From NCBI RefSeq assembly GCF_000001735.4, contig NC_003071.7, positions 17,893,443 through 17,957,442 on the forward strand: a stretch of DNA of 64,000 bases, read 5' to 3'. Both the position numbers and the translations under genes were made by a program. Under the pieces are notes generated by a model that worked only from the letters and a program-made list of their open reading frames with translations, was not told where the DNA came from and ran no database searches. The stretch is from Arabidopsis thaliana (Eukaryota > Streptophyta > Magnoliopsida > Brassicales > Brassicaceae). This document shows, piece by piece, positions 44,119-55,441 of this stretch. Positions within the stretch are counted from its first letter, which is position 1; every line of letters begins with the position of its first letter.

Positions 44119-46742
44119 AACATTCTCTAGTATATAAAAGAATAACCAAACTAACCGGATTGAAAATTTTAGATAAACTTTGTCTCTTCCTTGTATAAAT
44201 TGGTTTTAACCTTTCTTAGCAAAAAAATAAATTGGTTAACCTAACTATATTTTATTATTTTCTTGATTTTTAGTTGTTTATGTAGAGTGTGTATATGCAA
44301 CAACTAACTAATTAAGAGATATCATTGGTTATTTGATCGAATCACTTTCACTTCATGACAGCTAGGTGGTTCCAAGTACGAAATTCCAAATGTGGATGTG
44401 TGCTCAGCGATTTTCTTACGTATACACAGTTATTGATTTTTTTTGCGTTGTGTAAATATAGGTATTTAATGACTATAAATTTTTGTATGGTATATGCTTG
44501 AAAAAAAATTTAATAAAGGATTTTTAATATGTTTTCAAGACCAAAAATTAGTGATGATGCGATGAGTGGAAATTGACTCGTTACATTAATTTTGGTTTCG
44601 GTTTTAGTATTTCAGTGCAGTTTTGATTAGAAAAATGCTCTGGTCATGGCAACTAAAGGTTGTCTAACTTTCAACGGGGTTAACAACCCTACATGAATCA
44701 GACCGATCATGATTTTCTTAAAACAGTTTATGACTCAGTTAAAATCATACAAAATTTCAAATTTACCAACCACCAATATTAAACTTCTTAACAACAAAAA
44801 AAAACCTATTATGTATTCTCAAGTTCTATGCTTAAAAATCTTGCTATTTTAAAAAATAATAGACGATAAAAATGTGAGAAATAGTTAGAATATACTGTAT
44901 TAAAACCACAATAAAAGTGAAGTTAATAGCTCACATAAATTAAATGTCGTTGATTTACTTTTTTTCAGTCAAATTCCAAGATATATCTTAAAGTATTTAC
45001 ATAAAGTAAGAAATATGCAATATTTTGTTCTTATAGATACATAAGACTAAGAAAGCTACAACCACTAATATTATTAAAATCGCTTGTAAATGAGATTTGG
45101 GAAGTATTTTACTTAGTCATAATTAATAAAGCTTCTATAACATTGCACTAGAAGTCTATAAAGATAATTAACTTTAGCCCTAGAAAGGAAGCCTCTAATC
45201 TCTTTTTCACGCCATTTTCGGGCATAGCCACCACCAAGGAGATATTGGTACTCTTGTAATTAATAAGAATTCTAACATCTTTACACTATATACAAAAAAA
45301 ATATGTCACTGATTTTTGTTTCAGTTGCCTTTATTTATAGTTTTGGCTTGCAGCAGTTGATACGAAAATTATGATCACTACAATATGTGGTTAATATATA
45401 GTCATTGTGATATGAATAGTGCGATTGAAGTTGTTTTGCCAAAATTCTTATTACTCAACAAATAATTAAAATAGTAAAAGACTCTAGATTATATGAAATG
45501 TAGAAGTTAGAACGTTCTAAAGAATTTTATATAAAAATTATAGGTCCCTAAGTTAATTTGTTTTTTAAAATCAAAATAAAAAAAGAGGTGTACGACAAAT
45601 GCAAACGAATCTGGAAATAAATTATCTTCTAAGTTCACGTTTTCCTCAACTTTCTGACAACTGTAAGATGCTGTATCTTTTTATTAATTGGATAATAATA
45701 ACCTAATTAAGCTCTGTTAATATGTCATTTTCCTAGTTTAATTTTCATCAAATTGTTTTTTCGTATTAGTTGACGGGTAAGCTTTCAAGTAAAACGAGAC
45801 TCGTAAGCAGCAAGGAGTTGTATTTTTTTTTTTTTCTTGGTTTGGCAACTTCTTTGCATATTTTGTCATAATAATCGAATATGAGTTAATATACTTTGCT
45901 GACACTTAGACCCTTTTCCTTATTTATCAACGACTTGGACATCAACTATGAAGTATGAACTATATCAAAATATTTTGCACGGAATATATTAATAATTACT
46001 AATTAGTCTCTTTTAGGTCTAAATTTAAATATGAATTACGTTGATAGTTGAAACAGTAAGGATTATTTTTGAAAAATCTATTACAAACTGCTTAAAAATA
46101 TTTAATAAAATCTCTTCGTTCTTTTGAGACAAAAAATGGAATGAAAATCCATTAAATTCAAAACAATTCATAGAATAGTCAACTCCATGTGATAACCTTG
46201 TGAATTTGTTTTTACAGTTACAGTTGTGAACCTTTAGTTCTTATTAATTTACAGCTATATTTGTTTGTGATAAATTTACACCAGTATATTTGAATCATCA
46301 TCTTGTAAGTATATAAACATATTAAAGATATACACTTAGAATTCGTATCATAATAGTATATAGTGATGCAGAACATATATGCGGTTGTCTCTTTTAGTGG
46401 ACAACTCATTCGTTGTTGTGATTAATGGATGAATTATTCGTGGTAAATTTTGACAATTTAACCACATCAATTGGTTAATCTCCACAAATTGTCGGTTAAC
46501 TGATCTTAATATATTTAATTGCAAAGAATATCATCGAGTCGATACCTATAAGAGCATCTTACTAGGAGCAAATTCCAAGATAGAGCAGCTTAGTTTATAA
46601 TAAAGTAGTGCCACCTTAGCTTCTATATCATTCATTCAATAGTCTATTTAGAATAGTAACAAAAAAATGAAGTTTTTGTTAAATATTTCGAAAGAAAACA
46701 TATAACAAAATAAATAAAACTAAAACAAATAGAGACCAAAAG

Positions 46743-46904
46743 ATGAGACATATGAGGAAGGCTAAGTTAGTTGTTGGAGGCTGCTGTCCGGATTACGCCG
46801 CCGTGGGGTCCTTTAGCCAACTGTTAAAATTACCAATGAGCGACTTTTATGCTCGTATTTTTTTTTATTTTTTTTGGTTTGTGTTACTTATGCAGTTATG
46901 CTAG
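46743..46904 (+). other. Unassigned 53-codon open frame in a locally GC-richer patch
   Basis: Starts MRHMRKAKLVVGGCCPDYAA and ends in a hydrophobic Phe/Leu-rich tail that partly reflects a T tract. The GC-richer core (about 46765-46820) stands out from its surroundings. No family recognised; it could be a remnant or chance. Confidence 0.15.
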
Positions 46905-47057
46905 TTTCTTAAAAATAAAATAAAAAAATGAAAATTTTCTAATATTGTTTTCACTATAAAACTTCTCTGATAATTTGTAGGATTTAGGATTAAACTGATT
47001 TTTGGAATTAAAAACCTAGTAAAAACTGAAAATGATTTTTTTTGTATTTTTGTTTTT

Positions 47058-47288
47058 TTATAATTGATGGCTGCTGATTGCAATGGGGATGTTGGCAACA
47101 AAGTCAAGTAAACTATGGAAGTAACCGGTTGAGCCGGTGGCATCACGAATGACTTGACCGAAACGTGGCCATGTGTTGCTATAGTTAAGCAATGTGGAAG
47201 TTACTATCAAAGTATGTTTGAGCACAATAATTCCAACATTTTGTTGTTTATCGGTTGTCGAGTCATATTTGTTGCTACTTTCATTCAT
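47058..47288 (-). other. Unassigned 76-codon open frame
   Basis: ATG-started, with a balanced composition (TWPRFGQVIRDATGSTGYFH, followed by SLLDFVANIPIA) unlike most frames in this AT-rich stretch. There is no recognisable domain, no upstream promoter signal and no visible extension by splicing. Possibly a gene relic. Confidence 0.2.
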
Positions 47289-48987
47289 AAAATACCATTT
47301 AATTTGCTAATTGTATTATAAAAGTGTTGTCAATGAAACTCTGGAGGTGTATAATTTCTGATTTTTTTGGTCTTTCTTTTCTATTTTTCTTAGTAGAAAA
47401 TATAATATAAAACGTATTTTTGTGTGGTTCATTAGAAGCATAATATCTGAGTTTGTACGATTTTCTTTAAGTTTTTAGACCAATTTACATTTTAGTGGCA
47501 CATATCTCCAGTCTCAGTGCTATCTTTTAATGTTTTTTTTCACCTTCCAAATAAAAACTTTACTCTAAACAAAATATAGTCAACTACTGTTAGATGAATT
47601 CTCTTCCATGTGAGTGGTAGCGTATAGTAGAAATATGTTTGAAATTATATGGTTATACTATTTTGTCGTTTCATCGCATTTTTATATACAAAAATAAAAA
47701 TACTATATATACAAAATTACAAATTTAACCCAAATTAAATATACTACTGTATATATCACTTAACAAATCTCAATAACTATACTGTGGTAGCCAATATTAT
47801 TATATACATATAGATACATAATATCTTTGTATAAAATGTGACTAAGGTAAACCAACACATCACAAATTCTCAATTATATATATTGTTATCAGTTAATCCG
47901 TCCGTACATCTATAAATGTAAACATCGGTCAAATTTCAAGTTTGTTATGATATTGATTTATTTTATTCAAGCTTAGAAAGTGTCGGTGAAAATTATCTAA
48001 CTTATAAGATATACTTGTTGTCTTTGTTACTCTCTTTAGAAAATTGAAATCGTCTTAGTTGTGTTTTACAACTAGTCAAAATAGCATGTTAGTTGAATTG
48101 TAACAAATGATATTATTAACTAATTTATCTAGTGGCATTTTAAACACAGTCTAATCATTTATGCGCTGGGCATTATTACGTGTACGTCCACGCATATAGT
48201 TTGGGATCCTTTCGCGTTGAAACAAAAAAAAATCGCAAATCAATATATCGACCACTGTTACTAATTAACGGTTTATAATAATTAACTTTATTTGAAAGTT
48301 TAATTAACAATGTTACGGTGAGGTACTTAATTTTTATTTATGTAGGATTTGTACCTAGAATATTGTCAAGTGTCATTCGTTGATGAAGGAAGACACGAGG
48401 CAATTTGACAGTTTCCGGGTCTTTTTAAATAATTTATAATTCGATTAATTAATGGACACAAAATAATTAAGTTTCCATTAAAAAGATACATAAACGCTTC
48501 AGAAATCGTACAGACAAAAAAAAAAAAAACGTACAGACGAATATGCTTTTTGTGTACAAATTATGTGAATGCATATACGTATGTATGAATATATATATGT
48601 GTGTGTGGTTTTCAACAAAGCCAGCTACAATATTTAAAATCTCTTGAAGGATTTTATGTATAGTTAACGAATTTTTAAATTTTGTTTACGTCTCGCTAAC
48701 TTTTCTTTAAATACCTATACTACTTGAAAGCTTTAACTAATAGCATAGCTAGCCTAGGTTCGCAAATGTATTCTAACTAATACCAATCCTAGTTTTATTA
48801 GATGCAAAATGAAGGACTTATCTTGTAGTTGTATCATATTGTAGAGAGACTTATACAGTAATTCTAAACAAGAAACTCAAGCTAATCATTGCCTTTGAAA
48901 AACTATACAAAACACTATTTGACATATGAATAAGATAGTTTTAACTTTTCAAATAGACCCTGATTAACGACAGGAGAATATTACCTT

Positions 48988-49040
48988 ACATGTGGTGTTA
49001 CTTTTTTTTTTTTTTTGTTAAAGAACATGTGGTGTTACTT
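48988..49040 (+). repeat. 16-bp direct repeat flanking a T tract
   Basis: ACATGTGGTGTTACTT at 48988-49003 and again at 49025-49040, separated by a run of T and GTTAAAGA. It looks like a target-site duplication around a minimal poly(A) insertion read on the other strand, or a slippage product. Confidence 0.75.
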
Positions 49041-52000
49041 AAAGAAATATTTTTTTGTAAAGGGCGATTCTTTTGTCGTTAAGGGGGGTTTCGATCATAG
49101 TTTTCGTTCTCGAAGAAATCAACTTATTGTATTCATTTTCCGATTGTAATGGGTTCCTTTTTCTTCTTCATTAAATTTAAACTTATTTAAGTAAATTTTA
49201 AATAATATGAACGAGAGTCATATAGTTTAATGATTTTTGATTATATAGTTTGTCGCAATATGATTATCCGTAATATTTCCGACATGATGTATATTGCTGA
49301 CTAAAAATTTATAAAATAAAATCTGATTTCTTATAAACTTGTTCAATTTCGTTTTATATCTTCTTCATTTTTAATCAAATATTTTTATTTTTTAATTATT
49401 ATGTGATTTTCCGTTTCAGTTTTATAAATTCTTATATTGAAAGAAATTTTTTAACAAAGGAAGATTTGGGTATATATATATGTAAAGAATTTGCAACTAG
49501 TGTTTTATACACATCGACATATAAATGATGTATACAAAATACTTAGGGTTGTTACAAGAAATTCTAGATAAACATTACCAAACCCAAAAGATACTTTTAA
49601 TTCAGTACTGCCCTTTAGAGTTCTTTCATGGCACGCCATTGACTAATGACTAGGGAATCCTATAACAATTTAAAGTATTAGTTGGTCCTATTTACTAATG
49701 AATATTATTAAAAGGTATAGGGTAAACTAATTCTCTGTAAAATTCAAGAAATCACAAACACATATGTGTTGATAATTAATAATACTATCTTGGATAAGAA
49801 ATTTCCACATTAATATTCATATTTCGATGAGAGATATCCTACAACATTTGAGAGTTTGGCTCTCTAGCTATGGGGTATCTAATTTATAATTGTTTTTTTT
49901 ACAAATTATAGATGTTTAAAGTAATTTAATAACTAATATTATTTTCTGGGTACCAAATTCCAACTTTATTTTTTCGCTGATGTGACCGTAAACTTACCAA
50001 CGACGACTATGGTACTTATGAAACTTTTAACACAATAGATATTACTTATAAAGTTTTTGCTTATATACTATTTTACATGGACATTAATTGACTGATACAT
50101 GTGACCAATCTAAGTGCAGAGGATTTAAACACTTTATCATTAGAAAATGATAATATTATTTTGGTTTAGGTTAAATTAGGGGAATCCTTGGTGTATCACA
50201 ATTTATTTGTTGGAAAAGTGTTTATTCGCACATGTGCTTTCTTGCTAATTCTTTTCAAGTTCTAGCCACCCTTTAACTTTAATAATTGATATTGCTAAAT
50301 TCTAAAAATATCATAACAATGCAGACACTTTAAAAATTAAAGGAAACTAATTTGTGAAATTTCTTTTTCTTTTCACGTGTTTACAAAAATCTCATCCCAA
50401 ATATTGATCAAATATGCAACTTGTATAAAACAAGAATTATTTGAACTAACTATATGAGCTCAAACTAATTGACCAGTCTATATATGACCTCTTTTCTTGT
50501 TTTAAAAATTCCAGCATGTATATGATTTTTGTAAGGAGAAGTATATGATTATTGATGGGCACTCAAAATCTGAGGAAGTTTGAGATACACAAGTGGTGGG
50601 AGCGAAAATAAACTGAAGTACAATTTTTCTGCACCTTCTTTGGGAAACATAGATAATTATACTTGTTTTTTATTTTGAAATAGTTATACTTTTTGACGAC
50701 ATAAATTATTCTTTGCATGATTTAAAATTTCAACCTACATTTATGCTTGCAATTTCGTAATTACTTCCGCCTTTATTGCTCATCTTTAATTCTGCCTTTT
50801 CTTGTCCTTATAGACATAAACATTTGTGTGTTTGTGTGTGACAGCAGTATTTCCCTATCTGAAAAACAAGAATATTTTGATTTATTAGTAGTTTGAATTA
50901 TGAATTGCAATTAAGTTATGATTAGGTAGTGATAATTATTTCTCATGGGGTAGTCCTTTTCTTCAAATCTCTTGTGGCGATGGTTCGTGTATTAAATCGT
51001 CATGTGCCATAATACCATTAACCTAGCTGTAATAATTTAATGTACCGTTAAAAAGGTTACAGTTGCTCTGTCTATATGTTATTACTCTTAGCCCCGTATT
51101 AGCTCTCAAAGCGTACGACCACGCAAAAGCCTGCAATGCCACTAATTAAGTTTCATTCCACATGCCATATATCTTCTTTTGTCACGATTATATTTCCCAT
51201 AATTGAGATTTCACATGCACTCTATAGTTTTATGTCGTCATGATATACATACATTGGGAAATTATACGACCAATACGAGTAAACGAAATAAAAAATGAAT
51301 GGTCAATTATATGACACAATTCAAATTCTAAACGGAACTAAATTTTAGCCTCTATGGTTATGTATACTATTATTACAGTCGATAAGTGTGAAGCGAGTCG
51401 ACGCGGTATATCATACACCGATCGAGCCACAACACGCGACCTCTCATTATATTAAAATCACATTTTTATGCCACAAATCAAAGTCGTTGTTGTTAATTTG
51501 GTTTAATTGAACTTTGTATTATAACTCGGTTTAGTCTTCAAATACAGCTGTCTTCCTATTGATCGCTTTGTTATCTTATGTCAGCCATTTTAAGACATTT
51601 GACTTTACTCTCATAATCATCCTTTTCTGTACATTTATTTGATTCTTACGGTTCTAATTACCTTTCTATATATATGATATGTTTTTGTCAAAAGCATCAA
51701 GTGTTTTTGTAGTTTATATTTGTAGTTTCTAAGTTTATGACTTTGGAAAAATTAGGAACGTTCTGGCACCACATTGTAATATGCATGATCGGAAATTTTG
51801 TGGTCCTCTTGCCATAATTTTCGCGCACCAACAAGTGTTTTTATAGATTTCGTGTAATCGTTTATTTTTGAAATATTTTATAGCTTTCTGTTGACTGTAT
51901 ATTTGTGATTTATACGCAATTCTTTAACATATACAGAAACAGAATGTCGGTAAATAAAAAAGAAATTATATAATCGAAAATGATTGTGGTAGATGTCATC

Positions 52001-52299
52001 GTGATTAACATAGCTTAACTAGCATCGAATAGCAGCATGTAATTTAAAAATGTTTCATTGAAATATATGTGTGATTTTCAATCAGAATTAGTTTGGCTTT
52101 ATTTCAATCTGGTGGTTGGAGATTAGTTTTCTCACACAGTGGAAATTTCCTGATCTATTATCTTGTTTATTATAAAACTAAGAAAACCAATAATTGCCAG
52201 CTAATAGCAAAATTAAAAAAAAACTATAGGAAAAAAATAACGAAGATATAGAATTAGTCCCTAAAGAACAAAGCCCACCTCCAACGACTACTTTTTTCA

Positions 52300-52306
52300 C
52301 TATAAA
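52300..52306 (+). promoter_or_regulatory. TATA box of the extensin gene
   Basis: CTATAAA in the context TTTTCACTATAAAAACAAC, about 145-150 nt before the start codon. Placement implies a leader of about 115-120 nt. Confidence 0.65.
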
Positions 52307-52450
52307 AACAACTCTTTTCCATGCAGAAACACAATCAATCACTTCTTCTTCATCTTTCCTCAAAAATAAAAACATTTTCTCCAATTTGTTCTTCTTTAAT
52401 AATTTGGAGAAAAAAAGTCTTAGCTAAGACTGAACATTATCCGGTGAAGA

Positions 52451-53089
52451 ATGGCGACTCCGGCATGGAGTCATGCCAAGGCTCAATGGGTAGTCGCCAT
52501 GTTGGCGTTACTCGTTGGCTCGGCTATGGCTACCGAACCTTATTACTATAGCTCTCCTCCACCACCGTATGAGTATAAATCTCCACCTCCTCCGGTTAAA
52601 TCTCCTCCACCGCCTTATGAATATAAATCACCACCACCTCCGGTTAAGTCTCCTCCACCACCGTATTACTATCATTCACCGCCGCCGCCAGTGAAATCCC
52701 CTCCCCCTCCTTATGTTTACAGCTCTCCTCCTCCTCCGGTGAAGTCCCCTCCTCCCCCATACTACTACCATTCACCGCCTCCTCCGGTGAAGTCTCCTCC
52801 TCCTCCATACTACTACCATTCACCACCTCCTCCGGTGAAATCCCCACCACCACCATATTACTACCATTCACCACCTCCTCCGGTGAAATCCCCACCACCA
52901 CCATACTACTACCATTCACCTCCTCCTCCTGTGAAATCTCCTCCTCCTCCATATTATTACCACTCCCCACCTCCTCCGGTGAAATCCCCACCACCACCAT
53001 ACCTTTACAGCTCTCCACCACCACCGGTAAAATCTCCCCCACCTCCTGTCTACATCTACGCTTCTCCCCCACCTCCCACACATTACTAG
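52451..53089 (+). CDS. Extensin-like hydroxyproline-rich cell-wall protein (At2g43150)
   Basis: Secreted structural glycoprotein. Prolines in SPPPP are hydroxylated and arabinosylated, and tyrosines cross-link it in the wall. Single coding exon, 212 aa. The signal peptide is residues 1-27 (cleavage after GSAMA). The mature chain is almost entirely a 16-residue repeat, SPPPPVK followed by SPPPP and a Tyr block. SPPPPVK occurs ten times. The Tyr blocks are YEYK (2), YYYH (6), YVYS and YLYS, and the chain closes with YIYASPPPPTHY. Y-x-Y motifs are the isodityrosine type. A likely 83-nt 3' UTR intron is at 53126-53208. P4H1 at 22313 is the class of enzyme that would modify it. Confidence 0.93.
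   Translation: MATPAWSHAKAQWVVAMLALLVGSAMATEPYYYSSPPPPYEYKSPPPPVKSPPPPYEYKSPPPPVKSPPPPYYYHSPPPPVKSPPPPYVYSSPPPPVKSPPPPYYYHSPPPPVKSPPPPYYYHSPPPPVKSPPPPYYYHSPPPPVKSPPPPYYYHSPPPPVKSPPPPYYYHSPPPPVKSPPPPYLYSSPPPPVKSPPPPVYIYASPPPPTHY
52560..53040 (+). repeat. 48-bp coding tandem repeat of the extensin
   Basis: About ten 48-nt units encoding the 16-residue SPPPPVK/SPPPP-Tyr module. Central units encoding YYYH are nearly identical and differ mainly in synonymous proline codons (CCA, CCT, CCC). The composition keeps the opposite strand free of stops for 145 codons. Confidence 0.9.
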
Positions 53090-55441
53090 GCTCATCAAAT
53101 TCAACAAAATTTCCCCATTATTCAAGTAAGTCCTATACTTATACCTTTACCTCATAATCCGTTTTAATAATTGTGCCCTAAATAAAATCGGAATTTCTTC
53201 TTTCACAGGTTTTCTTTTAAAAAATGAAATAAAGGAAGGGTCAAAGTCAAAGAGAAGAAGAAGTGAACCAAATAAGGATCGTGGCGTGGAAATCAGAAAC
53301 AAAACATCTCTAACAACGATCCACATCACTTCCTCTTCTTCAATGTCGCTCATCTTCCACTTGTGCATCATTATCTTTGCGTCTTCGTCAAGTCAAATTG
53401 TTTCCAAGACCCTTTTAGATCGTATCATACTCCTCTTTGTTCCCTTTTGTTGTTAAGTGAAAAAATGGGTTTTGGTAATTTAATTGTTGTGCATACATTT
53501 TCTATTTTGTTATTCTTCCGTTAATGTAATGAAAGAGTTGTTAGCATATAAAACAAAGTTCAGTTTCTTCTTTCTTTGGATTATGCGATATACAGTCATA
53601 ACATTTTCTATCTTAAAACATAGTTCCAACGACAAAAGTAGTTCCAATGACAAAGTTAAAAGACATATTCTTTTAGGTTGGGCACGACATTGTTTCGATC
53701 TGTTCGTCCAGAGAAAGTTATCATTGCTTCAAAAGGTGGGAAAGTGGAAGTAACACATCACTTTGATCTCATTGGATCATTAATAATTGTGTTTATGTAA
53801 TACGTCAGAGACTCACTTTCATTCAACTAATTTCCACCTACTCTTTTTGTTTCAACCTTAAAAAAAAAAAATATTGAGCAATACTATATGCTTAATACAA
53901 AACCATTGACTAAAATTAAAGAATGTTGAAATGAATTAATATCAAAGTTATAGTTTATATTCTTCTATTTAATCGAAACATGGAACCAAACAAAAGCAAA
54001 TGAAAAGCAGCAAGTGCTGAAGAATTGGTTCGAAATAAGTGGAGTGGTTGTACTTTGGGCTTTGGGATAGCATTAGCTGATTTTGAGGCCCATTGGCTAA
54101 ACGTATTTGGTAATTTGCCTCCAATTTTTTTGTCACCGTCATTTTGTTTGTTGTTTGGCAACGACACCTTCCAAACTTTATCGTTATGCTTAAGTTGATT
54201 TTGATAAATTAATTTGATAATGATGAAGTGAAATTCAATGAAGCTAATAAACACAATTTTGATAAATTAATTTGATTTCAACAGTACTGAAATATATAGT
54301 ATTAGGTCTAGTAGCTTCCAACTCCACTAGACATAAAGCAATTTTGTCCCAACAAAAGTTTTGGAATAAAGCATATTGTATCTTCTCATTTCCAAACTGT
54401 ATATGAGAATAGAAACTTTATAAAACTGGTTAGACCAAAGTAATAATTATGTTGTTCTCAATTAAACAGCTGTGATTTTTCAAATCCAAACATTATATTG
54501 ATTTGGAGCGCCTTAATAATATTCTCCGTGTTTAGTTGCGCTGTCTTATTTGTATTATTCTTTTTTTTTTTCACTATTTCATTTTTATTTATTTATTTTA
54601 TCTGTTGAATTTTCTCTTCTGGCTGCTGTTTTCCTCTCTCTCTCTCTCTAAACTCGAGAATTTTTGTAGAGAGAGGAGGCAAAGTGCGAAAGCTAAACGC
54701 AGATCCACGATCAATCTCCTCCACCTTCAAAAGCCTTCAAAAGTGTTTCTTCTTCGTCTTCTTCCTTTTATTATCTGTGCCTTGACAGATCCACGATCCG
54801 ATTCTGGTCAAATTTTACATTTCTGCAGGTACGATCTTAGCTCTTTTTGTTCTTTCATGTTCATTATTCTTTTTCTGGATCTATTGTTTCCATTTTTAAA
54901 TTTCCGGTTGATTTTTTTATCTTGTTCGATGTGATTCTATTTTGTGGAGGGATGTTATTAGCTTTAAGATCTGTGTGAGCTGCGTTTTTGAATGTGAATC
55001 TTCCTTTTTATTCGATTTTGATTGTTACCGTTTGAATTTTTAGTCTGCTTAGGAGTCGGATTTTGTTGATTTTGACTTCTTCTTTATATCCTTTAATTGT
55101 TGCAAAATTCGGAAATTTTGTTACGAGCTGGGGATTTTTTCCACTTCCTTGAGATTGTTTTAGGGTGAATCTGAACAAAGACAAATTCGATCATTGCTGA
55201 TTGCTTTGTTGCCGTTCCTCAATTCCATGTATCTGGCTCTTACGATTGTGTAATTGAAATGAGATTATGATGAAGAATGATTCGTTTGTTTCTTTTTGTT
55301 CTATCTATACATTTGTGGTGATATATATATATATCTTTGTTTGAAACGTTAATAGATAAGCTGCTCATACTAGTTATACAACAGACTCCATAGAAGGTGA
55401 CATTTGTTTAAGATACTCTTGTTCCTGGAACACATACGAAG
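53090..55441. other. Extensin 3' region, spacer, EPSIN2 promoter and leader intron
   Basis: To about 53500: extensin 3' UTR with a probable short intron. The middle is AT-rich with no supported gene. From about 54620 a CT-rich stretch begins the EPSIN2 leader. A donor GCAG/GTACG near 54829 and an acceptor ACAACAG near 55384 suggest a 5' UTR intron of about 550 nt, common in genes of this type. Confidence 0.55.

Larger units (their letters stand above)
42198..52299. other. Gene-poor 10-kb region between BHLH129 and the extensin gene
   Basis: Unusually long gap for this gene-dense interval. Contents: BHLH129 leader and promoter (to about 42500, with CACGTGCACCTCACGTGG near 42455-42472), an inverted-repeat-bounded segment with a short frame and site II motifs (43319-44118), a 53-codon plus frame (46743-46904) and a 76-codon minus frame (47058-47288), both unassigned, and a duplicated 16-mer around a T tract (48988-49040). 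The rest is AT-rich with no coding signal. Confidence 0.5.

Noticed and set aside
51370..51450. GC-richer stretch with a tRNA-like feel (CGATCGAGCCACAACACGCG)
   Set aside because: No A box/B box pair and no cloverleaf on either strand; could be a decayed SINE but I cannot show it.
52644..53081. 145-codon minus-strand frame over the extensin
   Set aside because: It is the antisense of the SPPPP repeat; the codon periodicity of the sense repeat keeps it open. Composition is pure Glu/Gly/Ser/Val low complexity with no promoter.
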